The position numbers and the translations under genes are program-made. The notes under the pieces are model-generated. The model saw nothing but the letters and a program-made list of their open reading frames with translations. It was not told the origin of the DNA and did no database searches. From Jacaranda mimosifolia (taxonomy: Eukaryota > Streptophyta > Magnoliopsida > Lamiales > Bignoniaceae), in NCBI GenBank assembly GCA_018894105.1, contig CM032133.1, forward strand, positions 9,872,501-9,936,500: 64,000 bases of DNA, in the 5' to 3' direction. This document shows positions 1-11,600 of this stretch, in pieces; position 1 is the stretch's first letter, and each line of letters begins with the position of its first letter.

Positions 1-1790
1 GCCCCTGACATGTCAGACATACAGAAAAATACTTAGGGAATAGCCCCTGACATATCAGAAGTACAGACGGTTCAGAACAATATAGAAATGCCGATAAGGC
101 AATAGATAACGGAACAAAATGAAACAGATAACAGACAGTAATAGATAACAGATCGGATAACTAAACAGATCAAAACAGATAATAGATAGAAATTCTGGGC
201 GCCAGAATAAACAAGAAATAGAATCATAACAGAAATAACCCTCACTGGGGTGTCCGAATCAGATAACAGAATATCAAAGAGATCTTAACAGATCACAAAT
301 TACAATAACAATACAGCCAGTTCAGAAACAGTAACCCTCATAAGGTTTTAGCAAAAATACCGAAAAGTGAAATGAAGTGCCAGATTGGTAGATCCTCACC
401 TCCAGTATCCCCAAAAAGATATTATCGCCGCCTACTGCTCTGCAAAACCCACATCGCCGTCACCTATCTAAAATAATATTTCATAGTCAAATTTCTCGTT
501 TAACCCTGATAGACTTCTAGAAATTGCATCATGAGCATTCTAATGTCATTAACTTATCTACTAACATGATGATATAGCTTTCAAGCATCTTTACAAAATT
601 CTCCAATAATCAACATTGCTAGATTTAACCACGACGGGTCCATATCAATTCCAAAATAATATGATATCTCGTTCTTTATATACAAGGTCATGGTCATGCC
701 ATATCATTGTCCTAAATCACATAATTATGATTCAATTCCTTACATAATCAACCCTAATCAAATATCACTTAATCTCATACTATAATCCTTAATACCATTA
801 TTAAATCCAATTTTTGGCATGGATACAAGCTCAATAAGAAGGTACAACATATGCATATATATATATACACAACAAAACCCTTCTTCCAATCCTTTACCGT
901 GATCCACCTAACAAGACCTCGGATTCATGAACCAAACACACAGCTGTGTTCATCGCGTCGAGGGGACAAAATTGTCCTCTCACCGCTGCCGAAAAATCTC
1001 AACGCTACCACCAATCTGCTCCTCTCGAGCTCCTGAATCCAATGCCGCCTTCAGTTTCAAGTTTCACTGCCTGTAGCACCCTCAACCGAGCTCAATAGCC
1101 TTCAAAATAGTATTCTCCACCGTGGTCCAATCACCATTTCCTATCACCGCCGCTGCATTTCACCACCATACAATGCCTCCAAAGTGTTCTCCCTATTGAG
1201 TACTGCCCAGACCACCCCTCAGAGTCGAAGTTGGTTACCGAAAAATGAGAAACCCACTTGCCCGCCATGAGCTTGTTCTCAATCTCTCTCGTGATAGCTC
1301 GCCAGAGTGGGATTCAGTCGTGCATGGTGGTGAGAGAGTGTAGCCGGAGTTAAGGGGAGTGATTTGGTCGATTTTGTTTGCTGAAAGGTGGTCACCGGTG
1401 GAAAATCGCCGAGTTGAAGTGGTAGGGCGGATGGAGGAGAAGTGAAGATGGAAATGAAGATGGAACTGTAATCTGCCAGATTTTTTTAAAATTGAAGTTT
1501 TTAATTTTGCAAATTAACCCTAAATATTTTGAACAATCCTCAATTCAATCCTCGCAAATTCTGAAAATCAACCCTTAGCCCCCGTTGACCATGGTTCTTC
1601 CATGCAAACTCCTTAGATTTCAAAAAGTGATCCAATTAAGTTTCTGAGAATTGCAAATTGACCCCAAAACTTCCAAAGTTTTTTGCAATCAAGACCTTTT
1701 TATATTAATTTCGAGCCCTAAAATCCGATTAACCAAAATCTTAATTTTTAAATCTCAATTTCTAAAATACCGAATTTTAAGGGTGTTACA
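1..1790 (-). repeat. Partial gypsy-type LTR, minus orientation
   Basis: The right edge reads gggtgttaca, the reverse complement of the TGTAACACCC start of the LTRs at 56668 and 61494. The body shares with those LTRs the motifs 'gagccctaaaatc', the string of 'accccaaaact' lines and the 'ccctcac...' tract. The left end lies outside the window, so only the 5' ~1.8 kb of the LTR (in element orientation) is present. No coding sequence is seen. Family membership rests on these shared motifs. The Ty3/gypsy, probably Tekay-like, assignment is inferred from the copy at 56668, which keeps pol remnants. Confidence 0.7.
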
Positions 1791-2311
1791 TCCGCCGTTA
1801 CCCGTTCGGCCTTCACATTTTTTGATGGGCCGTCTGAGTTTGTGGGTGCATGTGGTATGGATGTGAAGCTAAGGTCAAAGGGGAAAATGTAGTTGGATTG
1901 GTTTGGTCGTCTGGTGTTTGCCAGAGAAAATCACCGATTGGGAAGAAGAGGTGTCGCGGATGAAGGTGAAGGAAGAAATAGGGTCGAAATGCAACTTCCC
2001 CCTATTTATATAAAGCCTCTTTTCTTAATTCCAAACTGGCCCTAAACTTATGACCAGCTCTCAATCAAGCCCAAGGATTAGGAAATATATCATAGTCTCC
2101 CATTTGAACAAAAGTATTAGCCATGCAACCCCAAAAGTTTCCAAATTTTGTTCAATCAAGTCTTGCTTAATTGCACTTTGACCCCAAAACTTTCAAAATG
2201 TTTGCAATCAAGTCCTTTTTATTTATTTTTCGAGCCCTAAAATCTGATCAATCAATTTCCTAATTTCTAAATCCTTAGTTTTCAAAAATACCAAATTTCA
2301 GGAATGTTACA
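1791..2311 (-). repeat. Second LTR fragment of the same family, abutting the first
   Basis: The right edge reads ggaatgttaca at 2301-2311, again an inverted TGTAAC-type LTR start, preceded by the same 'gagccctaaaatctgat' and 'tttgcaatcaagtcc' lines found just before 1790. About 520 bp of an LTR 5' end is therefore duplicated next to the first copy. The simplest reading is that the first LTR inserted into an older one. A TATA-like stretch, tatttatataaag, lies near 2003. Confidence 0.6.
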
Positions 2312-2885
2312 ATATACATCAAGTTGGAATAGGAAATCGAATAGAGATAAAATAGAATATCCAAAATGTAATTGACCCACCTCTAATATGAGTGTAGTTT
2401 AGTTAACAATTGTTTTCTAATTATCCTTCTAGGGGATAGATGATCTAAAGTCTAATGCCGAAGAAAAACATTTCAGTCAACAGAGAAAGATTCTTAACAA
2501 ACTTGATCATGCCAATTCTCAAGAAGCCGCAAAGCAACCATTACTATGTCCTCAAAAATAAAGTGCATGTTAAGAAACTTGTTCATGAATGTGTGAGATC
2601 ATTCATGTGGATTCTTCTTGTCATATAGATCTCCATTCAAGTTTGACAAACTTCCTTTCAAATTTTTATTATCACGTGCATAATCCTGAAGAACTCAAGC
2701 AGCCTTATAACATCATAAGTATGCAGAAAATCATTATGTTGTCCTTATTTGGGCTGTGGGATGGCCGGGGGTAGGGCAGATGGTACCTCTTCACCAACTA
2801 CTTCTTTTTCATCAGTAATTGATGTTGCCTAAAGAAATGATTATGCACCTTCAACATGATATAGCCAAAGTTTTCTGTTATCATA
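2312..2885. other. Spacer between LTR fragments and PPR relic
   Basis: About 570 bp of AT-rich sequence. It is the downstream (3') flank of the minus-strand PPR relic and may hold its old 3' untranslated region. No second gene, repeat or RNA is evident. Confidence 0.5.
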
Positions 2886-4443
2886 TCAGTCTTCATCAAC
2901 TTCAAAAGATTTTAAATGTTCCTCCATCCTTATTGACGTAGATATAATTTGATCCATATGAATGAGAGACCCATCTCCAGCAACAAATTCAAAAACCATA
3001 CCATCAACTTCAAGCAAGCTACATCCAGTAACCTTTTTAACCCTTTTTCTCTTCCATCGCCTTTCGTACTTTCTCCACGTCATCCCATTTGTCCAGAGAG
3101 GCATAAATATTTGAAAGGAGAACATGCAGTCCACTATAGTCAAGAAGATGCTGAGTCAACCCATGGATAATTACTTTTCCTAGACTTATATCACCATGAA
3201 CTCTGCAAGCATTCAACAATGCTCCCAACACATATGAATCAGGCACCATGGGCATCCTTCCAACCACCTTGTCTGCCTGTTCCAGCAGTCCAGCTCTATC
3301 TAGAAGGTCCACCAAACAACCATAATGTTGGGGCCCTAACATGATCCCATAAAGATCTTTCATGCTTCCAAAAATCTTTAATCCTTCTTCCATTAACCTA
3401 ATTCTACTGCATGCACTCAAGACACATATAAATGTCACTTCATTTGGCCAAACGCCCTCATCGTCCATCCTCCTAAACAACTTGGGTGCATTCATGCCCT
3501 TACCATTATCAGCTAAACCCGAAATTAAAGAGGTATAAGCAAACACATCTCGACAACGCATCTTCTTGAAAACATCGCAAGCAATATCGATGCATCCACA
3601 TTTAGCATACATATCAATTAGTGATGTCCCCAACACTACATCCAACTCCATGTTATTCCGATCTATATATACATGAATCCACCTATCCTAAACCAAGGCA
3701 CCTAGATAAATACATACGGAGAGTGCCCCGACGAGCGCAAGATGGATAGGCTGGATTCCAGCAATCAGCGTATCATTAAAAATTTTCAAAGCCTCCAGAT
3801 ACTTTCCCATCTGCGCATACCCATTTATCATAGCACTCCAAGAAACTGAATTCTTGTTAGGCATTTGATCAAACAACTCCCTAGCAAACTCAAGCTCCCT
3901 AATTTTCAAATACCCATTGATCACTGCAGTCCACATAATTACATCCCGATTAGAACTCTCATCAAGCAGCTTCTTCGCGACGTCCATGGACTTACGACGA
4001 GCATAACAATGTATTAACCCGTTCAACACGTAATCATACCTCTCTCATCCCAATTTTATTACTAAGCTATGGTACATCAACAACAAACCAATATCAAAAA
4101 GTTCAACGCAAGCCCAGAAAATAAACGAAAATGTGTAATTATCTGGCAATAAACTGCTTTTTACCATCTTTTTGCAGAGTGAAACGACATCTCCTGGTTG
4201 GTGATTTTCGCATAAGGCTCTGATAACGCTATTCCAAATGCATACGTAGCGACAAGACACGTGATCCAAGGGCGCCTGAGCGTGAGAGAGATCGGTAATC
4301 GCAAAGTGAGCACTGAGTTTTTCGACTAAAAAAGGGTCGCCAACTGAGCCAAAAACGATTAGATGGGAATGGATTTGCTTGAGCTGCGGGGTTGTGAGCC
4401 ATCGCAAGTATAGGAGGGAGAACGCTTCACGACTTGATTTCAA
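2886..4443 (-). pseudogene. PPR protein gene (PLS class, E/E+ type), disrupted
   Basis: PPR proteins of this class act in organelle RNA editing and processing. Reading from 4443 the frame starts MKSSREAF, shows the usual N-terminal motif LKQIHSHLIVFG, and continues through PPR repeats such as DVIMWTAVINGYLK, NSVSWSAMINGYAQMGK and DVVLGTSLIDMYAKCG. It ends in an E region (LLNACRVHGDI) and an E+ type segment (GCSLLEVDGMVFEFVAGD). The frame is broken by TGA at 4045-4047, TAG at 3688-3690 and a frameshift near 3040-3055 that moves the E+ segment to another frame. Without these it would run about 515 residues with no intron, normal for the family. No DYW domain is seen. Three independent lesions make a pseudogene far more likely than sequencing error. 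Organelle targeting cannot be judged. Confidence 0.88.
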
Positions 4444-4605
4444 ATAGTTGGAGGCAAATCATGGCATTACTTGAAGGATCCCAATGTCTGTAGATGCAAC
4501 ATGAAGAAATATTTTTAAAATGGTCCAATTTCACTTTGCCAGTCAAACTATACAAATATGTATTTTATCACTATATCTAATTTTCAATTTTCTCTTTATT
4601 TAATA
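4444..4605. other. Upstream flank of PPR relic
   Basis: A 160-bp AT-rich spacer between the PPR start codon and the next LTR. The LTR insertion lies so close that it probably cut into the former PPR promoter. No motif is recognised. Confidence 0.35.
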
Positions 4606-7600
4606 TATCACGCCCCAAAAATCAAACCATAGAATCTAGTCTTGAGGCGTGAAACTCGATCCCAAATAATCAGTGTCATCTATCCAAAAATCATAATCTT
4701 AAATAAAAGAACTCCAAAAATTCATAATAACTTAAATAATTCTTACAACATAAAACTCAAAATGTCCAAAATTCCTCTCCCAACTAGAAAATCATTAAAG
4801 GAGAAGAACTAATTTACCAACATAGCAATAATGCTAAACCTACTGGAAAGTCCTCATTCCAAAAGAAATTCTTCAATTACTGTTCTCGTCAGAAGCAGGT
4901 TCAACATCCTCACTAGGGATAGAATACAGCTCTGCCAGCAGAAAGTTAAAGAGGAAAACGAGTGTGAGTAAAAGACTCCGTGAGTGCCAAGTATGTGCAA
5001 TGTGAGTTTCGGAATAAAAATCATTTGTACAGTGAAAATGTTCAAGAATTCAAACAGTGAAATTATTTGAGGGAAAAAAAAACATAAGTGGAATTCATAG
5101 AACAGTTTAGCAGTAACAGTCAAGAAGTTTATAAACGGTCAAGCAGTAACAAGTCAATAATTTTATAAACAGTCAAGCAGTATCAAGTCAAGAGTTTAAT
5201 AACTGATTTTCTTAGACTAACAACTTAAATGCGATGATCAAACAGTATTTGTTATAGCCAGTCAACCTTATGGATCCCACCGCAACAATCCCTTATCGCT
5301 CCGGGCAAGGTGCGACCTTACCAAAACAGTGCCCGAGCGTCCCCGGGAATTCCTACGACCCACCTCAACCACAAATGGCTTCTGTTGTGCGCTAGGGGGA
5401 TTAGGCCATGGGGGCTTGGGGTTCAACCGGCTAGCCCGCTGCTGCCTAGTGAAGTCCCTCGCACATCCAGACCAAGTTGGATCCAATTAACAGTAACAGT
5501 AGCAGTAACAGTAATCAGTTGATCATCGAATTTAATTGGTAGTCTAGAAGCATTAAAATCATAAAGCATAGGTTTCTTTTTCTAGAATTAAAACAAGAAA
5601 AATATTTCTTTTTGTGCGGAAATAAAACAAGAAAAAGATTTCTTTTGTGCAGAATGAAAACAAGAAAAAGAGTTCTTTTTGTGTGCAGTGGAGTGCATAT
5701 ATGGTGCAGTGTATATTGAAAAAATGTTTCATATCATGCATTACTATTCATATATCCTTCTGGATTTTGAAAAGTAATATTATATAGTAGTTATAGGTTT
5801 AGGCACTCACCTTCAAGATTGATCCTAGAAGTCAATCCTATCTCAGTGTCAATTAACTCAATTGTTGAGTCACCTGATTCATTTAATAAACAAATCAATC
5901 ACCAATTTAACTGACTAACAAGACAAAATTTACTTGGGACTAGTCTAGTACATACATACTCACAAAACTTATTAAGAATTTATCCTTTCGTACGTACTTT
6001 GTTGATTCACTCATAACACTCTTTCTAGATATCCATTTGACTCGATTCTTATGGAATTACAAAGCTAAGAACGAGTGATAAAACTATTATGTTGATGATA
6101 CAGTCTAAATTGGCTAATATGAGAGAGGAAAATCGAGTTCAAGAGGCAGCAGTGGTGCGAAAGCGGATCACTTGATTGTATCTAAGATATAACTTTTACT
6201 ACAGGCCTCGGATGAAGGTGATTCAATATCCTGTAAAAACCTAGAATATAGATCTACGATTCATATGTTGACCTTATTACCCCATTAAACCGAATCGAGT
6301 AGTAAAAGTTGTCACAATATTCTGTTCTAGGAAAATCAAAGTCCTGTATTTTCTATATTGCCACACCATAGTGTTTTAGCCGTAAATTTCTCCCTATGCA
6401 TTGGATTAATGTGATTTAAATGTCTGTAAAAACCTAAGATATAAATATTCAGTTCTTATGTTGAACATTATTCCAGATTCTATTGAAATCAAGTAGTAAA
6501 AGGTGTCACAATATTCTGTTCTAAGAAAATCGAAGCCCTGTATTTCCAGACTTGACACATCTTAGTATTTTGATCGTAACTTTCTCTATATAACTTGGAT
6601 TGAGGTGATTTATTCATAATTAGAAACCTAAGAGAAATATATAAAATTCATATGTTGAATATATTTCCCAGTTAAATATAAATAATGTATTAAAAGGCAT
6701 CACAATACTCTGTTCTAGGAAAATCGAAGTCCTGTATTTTCTGTCATGCCACACCTTTGTATTTTACTCATAACTTACTCACTAAGTATCGGATTGAAGT
6801 GATTCGGGCGGGAATAGAAACCTAGGAAACGTATGTAATATTTTTATGTTGATTATTTTGCTTAATTCGGTCAGGAAGAAGTAGTAGAGGCGTCACCAAT
6901 ATCCATTTTTGGAAAAATCAAAGTCCTATATCTTCAGACTGGACACATCTTAGTATTTTGGTCATAACTTACTGCACTTAAGTCGGATTGAGACGATTTA
7001 GGAGGCATTAGAAACCTAAGACACAGATCTAAAAATTTTAAGTTGATGATTTTGCTTAATTCGGACTATAAGTAGTAAAAATTTCTCAATATCTATTTTC
7101 GAGTAAATAAATAAAACCTGACAGCATCACTGAATTTTGAAATTATCAAATATGAAGTCTACAAACTCATGAATTACCTTGTGTAATTTCTAATGCACTT
7201 CCTACAAATGTCGTCTCCTTTTCCTTTCCCCTTTGCCACAGCTGCTGTCTTTTTTCCTTCTTCCCATTTTTTCCTGTTTTGTTTACTATTGAATGTAATT
7301 AGGAATTTGTTTTTAGGGACTATACTTATAGGAAAGAGGTGGTTTAGTTCAAGTAGGACTCTAATAATAATCCTACTAGGACTAGGATATTTATCCTACT
7401 ATAAATATAATGTCTTTATTATTAATTCCTAGAATTCAATAATTCAATTCCTTGTATTAATATAATATTAATTCAAGCAGAATTATAACTTATACTCCCC
7501 AAAATATAGAGTATCTAAAATATATGTATATATATATATATGTAAACTATTAATTATCACTATTTGATCAAGAGATAATTTAATATTATCTATATATTAT

Positions 7601-7724
7601 ATATATAACTATATTTTCCAAAAATATAGTTCATCCCTTACTACAATTTTAATTGAAATAATAAATAAAACAAAATAAGGTATAATAATCAATTGAATAC
7701 GAAATAAAATTTTGGGGCATTACA
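4606..7724 (-). repeat. Long LTR (~3.1 kb) of a second LTR-retrotransposon family
   Basis: The left edge tatcacgcccc and right edge ggggcattaca are consistent with a minus-oriented LTR that starts TGTAATGCCCC and ends near GGGGCGTGATA (the terminal CA has become TA). Directly beyond the right edge lies an inverted polypurine tract, which marks this as the 3' LTR of a minus-strand element. It contains a GC-richer block at 5268-5490 and a tandem repeat at 6170-7110. No coding sequence is seen. The element's interior and 5' LTR are missing to the right, where a LINE begins instead. Confidence 0.6.
6170..7110. repeat. Degenerate ~194-bp tandem repeat inside the LTR
   Basis: The motif 'cacaatattctgttctagg' followed by 'aaaatc(a/g)aagtcctgtat' recurs at about 6313, 6507, 6701, 6894 and, weakly, 7085, a spacing of 191-194 bp. 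The lines 'gtaactt...ggattga.gtgatt' and 'aaacctaagata' recur with the same period. Roughly five diverged copies are present. Confidence 0.75.
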
Positions 7725-7742
7725 TCCCACCCCCCTTTTAAG
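7725..7742 (-). other. Polypurine tract next to the LTR
   Basis: tcccacccccctttta on the plus strand is a purine run on the minus strand, ending exactly at the LTR edge. This is the expected primer site for plus-strand synthesis of a minus-oriented element. Confidence 0.6.
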
Positions 7743-7749
7743 AGATTAC

Positions 7750-9285
7750 ATGAGTTTAATGTGGGGATGTTGGGGAAACAATTGTAGAGGATTCTAATTA
7801 ATTCTAGTTCGTTGGCTGCCCAAATTTATAAAGCTCCCTCATAATCCGTTGATGGAGTCTCAGATTGGTTCAAACCCCAGCTACATTTGGAAGAGTTTTA
7901 TAACTGCTCAGACTCTTATCAGGAATGGCAACATATGGAGAGTATAAAATAGGAATCGAATCCGGGTGGCATATGATCCTTGGCTACCTCATGATACAAA
8001 TTTAGTCATTTCTACTTTCTTTCTGATAGTTTTGCTAATACTAAATTGGCTGATATGTTAAATTCTCAAAGTGAGGAGTGGAACTTTCAATTGATTGAAG
8101 AGCTTTTTAATGAAAGAGACAAAGACCTTATATACCAGATACCAATCAATCTGAGAGAGAATGAAGATAGTTGGTACTTGTGCAAGGAGAAAACTGGAAA
8201 ATACTCTATGAAGAGTGCATATGGGCTTCTTATCTCATTGGAAGAAATGAACAAACAGTCTAAGGAGGATAGCATGTTTTGGAAGAAATTTTGGAAGCTG
8301 TTGGTACCCTCAAAAACCAGGACTATGGTATGGAGAGCAATCCTTTCATGTTTACCAACAAAGGATTTGCTAAGAATGAAGAATGTGAATGCAACTAAGG
8401 AATGCCCAGTATGTAGGTCTGACCGAGAATCTATCCTCCATGTTCTTGTTGAGTGCTCTTTTGCCAAACAGCTTTGGAATTGTTCTGAGGTGGGTTTTAT
8501 ACGAGGTAATGTGTCATCTTATATGGAATGGCTAAAACTAGTTTTCTCTTCTGTGCCTAATAATTTTTGTGAACTGGCTATAATGATTTGTTGGAGTTTG
8601 TGGAATAATAGAAATAATATAATATGGAAGGGGGAAGGAAGGACTAGTGATGTAATGCTTCGAATTGCAGTTTCTTTTTTGGATCAATAGAAGCATGCTT
8701 GGGTAAAGAATGAGCAAATATATACATATAACAAGAATGCTTTTCTTCCCACAGCGTGGACAAAGCCAGAATATGGTTGGATTAAGGTGAACACGGATGC
8801 AGCAGTATTTCAAGCTAAAAACATAATGGGAGTAGGATGGGTTGCTAGGAATCATGAAGGGGAATTTGTAGCAGCAGAATTCAGAACCTTCCATGGAACT
8901 TCAGATAGTTTCCTAGCCGAATGTTTGGGGATAAGAGAAGCTCTCAGTTGGATTAAACAAGCAAATTTTTTTATGTGTGTGATGGAGTCTGACTCACAGG
9001 AATCAGTTTGCGCAATCAATGGTCATGAAAATTTCTCTTCTATTTTAGGGCTTATTATTAATGATTGTAGATGTTTTAAAGAAGGATTAGATAATCTTCT
9101 TCTTTCTTTTGTTAAGCATTATGCGAACACAGTAGCTCATGCAACAGCTAGGGCGACTGGTTCTATGTCAGATCGTGGGGTTTGGTTTGACAACACAACC
9201 CCTCCAACTTCATTGTTGAAGTGATGTCTGGTGATTATTATTAATAATAGTTGATTTGTTTAGTTCAAAAAAAAAAACACACACA
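7750..9285 (+). mobile_element. 5'-truncated LINE (non-LTR retrotransposon), 3' end
   Basis: Only the C-terminal third of a plant L1-type ORF2 is present, from the end of the reverse-transcriptase connection through a zinc-finger (zf-RVT) segment and an RNase H domain to an A-rich tail (run of A then ACACACACAAAA at about 9268-9290). 5' truncation plus an A-rich 3' end is typical of target-primed reverse transcription. The reading from 7755 has stops and a frameshift near 8010-8025, so it is inactive. Confidence 0.85.
8025..9224 (+). pseudogene. LINE ORF2 C-terminus: zf-RVT and RNase H domains
   Basis: One frame runs from about 8025 to 9224 with a single TAG at 8688-8690. The first part holds the zf-RVT segment (W..LL.PSKTRTMVWRA, then CPVCR and ESILHVLVECSFAKQLW). 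The second part, from about 8787, is an RNase H fold of the type attached to plant LINEs: NTDAAV at the first catalytic aspartate, GVGWVARNHEG, the catalytic glutamate in AECLGIREAL, and ESDSQ. The fragment ends about 60 bp before the A-rich tail. No in-frame ATG suits a start because it is the tail of a longer ORF. Upstream, 7755-8020, a second frame shows LGKQL and DPWLPHDTNL, confirming truncation plus a frameshift. Confidence 0.85.
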
Positions 9286-9805
9286 CAAAAGATTAGTTAA
9301 AGGTTGTAAAGCGCATATATACTTTTACAGTTTGAGGGAAACATCAAGCATATTGTTGATGTGGGTAAAGTGAAATTCACCTACATAATATTACTAATAA
9401 AAAAAATAGAATGCATAGGGGAGAGAATAAGTGAGAAGTATAACTCGTTAGAATAAAAATTAAGAAAATACTTGGGGGAATTTAAAAACTATTAAAATAT
9501 ATTATAAAATATTTGAAAGCTTATAAAATAATATAAAATATTTGGTAAATTTAAAAAGAATAGGTTATAAATTTTTAAAATAAGATATTATGATTTATAA
9601 TTTTATTTTATTTTTAAAAAGGTAAGAAGTTGCTTGCTTTTTTAAAAAATTTAACAAACTAACTATATGCATATTAGATATAAAATAGTCATTAATAATA
9701 TTTTAGAAGTTCTAGAATTTTATTTTATTCAAACATTTTAAGAGCTTATTTTTAAAATAGAATATAATATTTTATAAGTTTCAAAAACATCATATAAGAT
9801 GTAAA
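9286..9805. other. AT-rich spacer
   Basis: Very AT-rich sequence between the LINE tail and the copia element, with several 'aaaatattt(a)taa' lines. No gene or clear repeat unit is seen. Confidence 0.5.
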
Positions 9806-9887
9806 AATTGAAAGCAAGTCACTCTTTTCGCCATGCTTCTTGCATTCTTGTTCAGTTCTCATATTTTAGGGTTTCTCTCCAGTAATA
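9806..9887 (+). repeat. 5' LTR remnant of copia element 1
   Basis: About 80 bp match the end of the 3' LTR at 14255-14336: 'gcaagtcactcttttc', 'ccatgcttcttgcattcttg' and 'catattttagggtttctctcc'. The first two thirds of the LTR are missing. Confidence 0.8.
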
Positions 9888-9984
9888 TGGTATCAACTGA
9901 TGGCATCTCCTCAGCTACTTCTTCTTAATCTCTCATTTTTTATCCAATCTCTCATCCTTCCACCTCCATATTCATCTTCCAACC

Positions 9985-10812
9985 ATGGCTGACTCGAGAT
10001 CTAGCAGTGTGCACTCCTTCAATGGACCGTCAGCCATTGAAGATCCTCTTAACCCCTATTTCCTGCATCACTTGGATGGACCTGGCATGGTGCTTGTTTC
10101 ACCACAATTGACTGGCGAAAACTATCCTTCATGAAGTAGAGCCATGAAGATTGCACTTTCTGTGAAGAATAAGCTTGGATCCATTGATGGATCCCTTCCC
10201 AAGCCTGATGGTAGTGATGAGTCTTTGTTGCACTCCTAGACAAGGAACAATAATATAGTCATTACTTAGATCCTAAACTCCATCTCAAAGGAAATTTCTA
10301 CTGGTTTTCTATATGCAGATTCAGCATTTGAAATTTGGTACGATCTCAAGGATCGATTTCAACAGAGCAACGGACCACAAATTTATTAAATCCGATGAGA
10401 ACTTATCCAAAATTTGAAATCAATTTGGAAAGAACTCGGCCTCTTTTGTCCAGTATGCTCTTGTGGATTATGTAACTGTGGTGGAGTTAACGCATTGACT
10501 TATTATTATAATATGGAGTATGTTATAGCATTTCTGATGGGATTGAATGAAACTTTTTCACACGCCAAAAGTCAAATACCATCTATGGATCCATTACCAC
10601 TTATTAACAAAATTTTTGCTATGATAATCCAAGAAAAAAGACACAGACAGATCAGTATCACACATTTTGAACCTACTTCCAACCTTACTTTTATTGCCAA
10701 GCCAGCTAAACATCCAATCACCCTAATGCATCCAATGCTCAGAAAAATCAAAAGAAAGACAGACCATTCTACTTACTTCAATATTCTAGGGCATACAATA
10801 CATAAGTACTAA
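9985..10812 (+). pseudogene. Copia element 1 gag remnant
   Basis: The frame starts at ATG 9985 (MADSRSSSVHSF) and reads LTGENYPS, AMKIALSVKNKLGSIDGSL, ILNSISKEIS, FEIWYDLKDRFQQSNGPQIY and later FLMGLNETFSHAKSQIPSMD, the standard line-up of the plant copia gag (UBN2/Retrotran_gag) domain. There are several in-frame stops and a frameshift between about 10240 and 10420. The last open stretch runs 10414-10812. No CCHC zinc knuckle was found. Confidence 0.8.
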
Positions 10813-11029
10813 AAAATTCATGGTTATCCTCCCAGCTACAAACCAAAATCAAGATCAAATCCTTCTCAGCAAAGTGCCACACATGTTAACATTCGTCCAA
10901 TCTCTTAACCACTTTCAATCAGCAGTTGCTCAGCTTACTCAATCTTTATATAGCCTCTACACCATCTACTGTAGAAACTAACACTACTTCTACTTCCAAT
11001 ACTTCAGGTATATGTCTATCCCTCTCTCC

Positions 11030-11600
11030 CTCTTTCAATTTGTCCCCAGGCGTACACTTGATGAACAATTCTGGAGCCTCTAATCACATCTGTTCCAACG
11101 TCACATTGTTTGATTCATTAAAACTAGCCACTAGCTCCACATCTAATCACATCTATTCCTGTTCACTATTATAGCACCATCACCTTGAACAATCAATTAG
11201 CTCTCCATAATATCATGTATGTTCCTCAGCTTAACTGCAATCTTCTTTCAGTTAGTTCTCTCACTCAAAATACTAACATCCTTGTTTCATTTCTTTATGA
11301 TCATTGAACCATCCAGGATTCCAAGTGCATGATGAAGATTGGCAAGGCTAAAATGAAAAATGGCCTCTATGTCCTCAATGCCAATCCATCTACAGTTTCC
11401 ATTTCTCATGTTAATAAGGTCAGTGCTTATACTTGGAACTTGGAACCGTGGATTAGGGCATTTATCTTACAGAAAATTAGCTTGTATGAAGAAGCATATT
11501 TTACAGTTTGATAATCAACATGTCTCTTCTTGTTGTATATGTCCTCTAGCTAAATAAAGATAATTGTCCTTCGTTTCATATAATCACATGTGTACAAAGA
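11030..11600 (+). pseudogene. Copia element 1 protease and pre-integrase remnant
   Basis: NSGASNHICSNVTLFDSL near 11083-11130 corresponds to the D-S/T-G-A active site of the copia protease; here the catalytic aspartate reads as asparagine. Further on, RGLGHLSYRKL with CCICPLAK (about 11445-11555) is the zinc-binding GAG-pre-integrase segment. The pieces lie in different frames. Confidence 0.7.
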
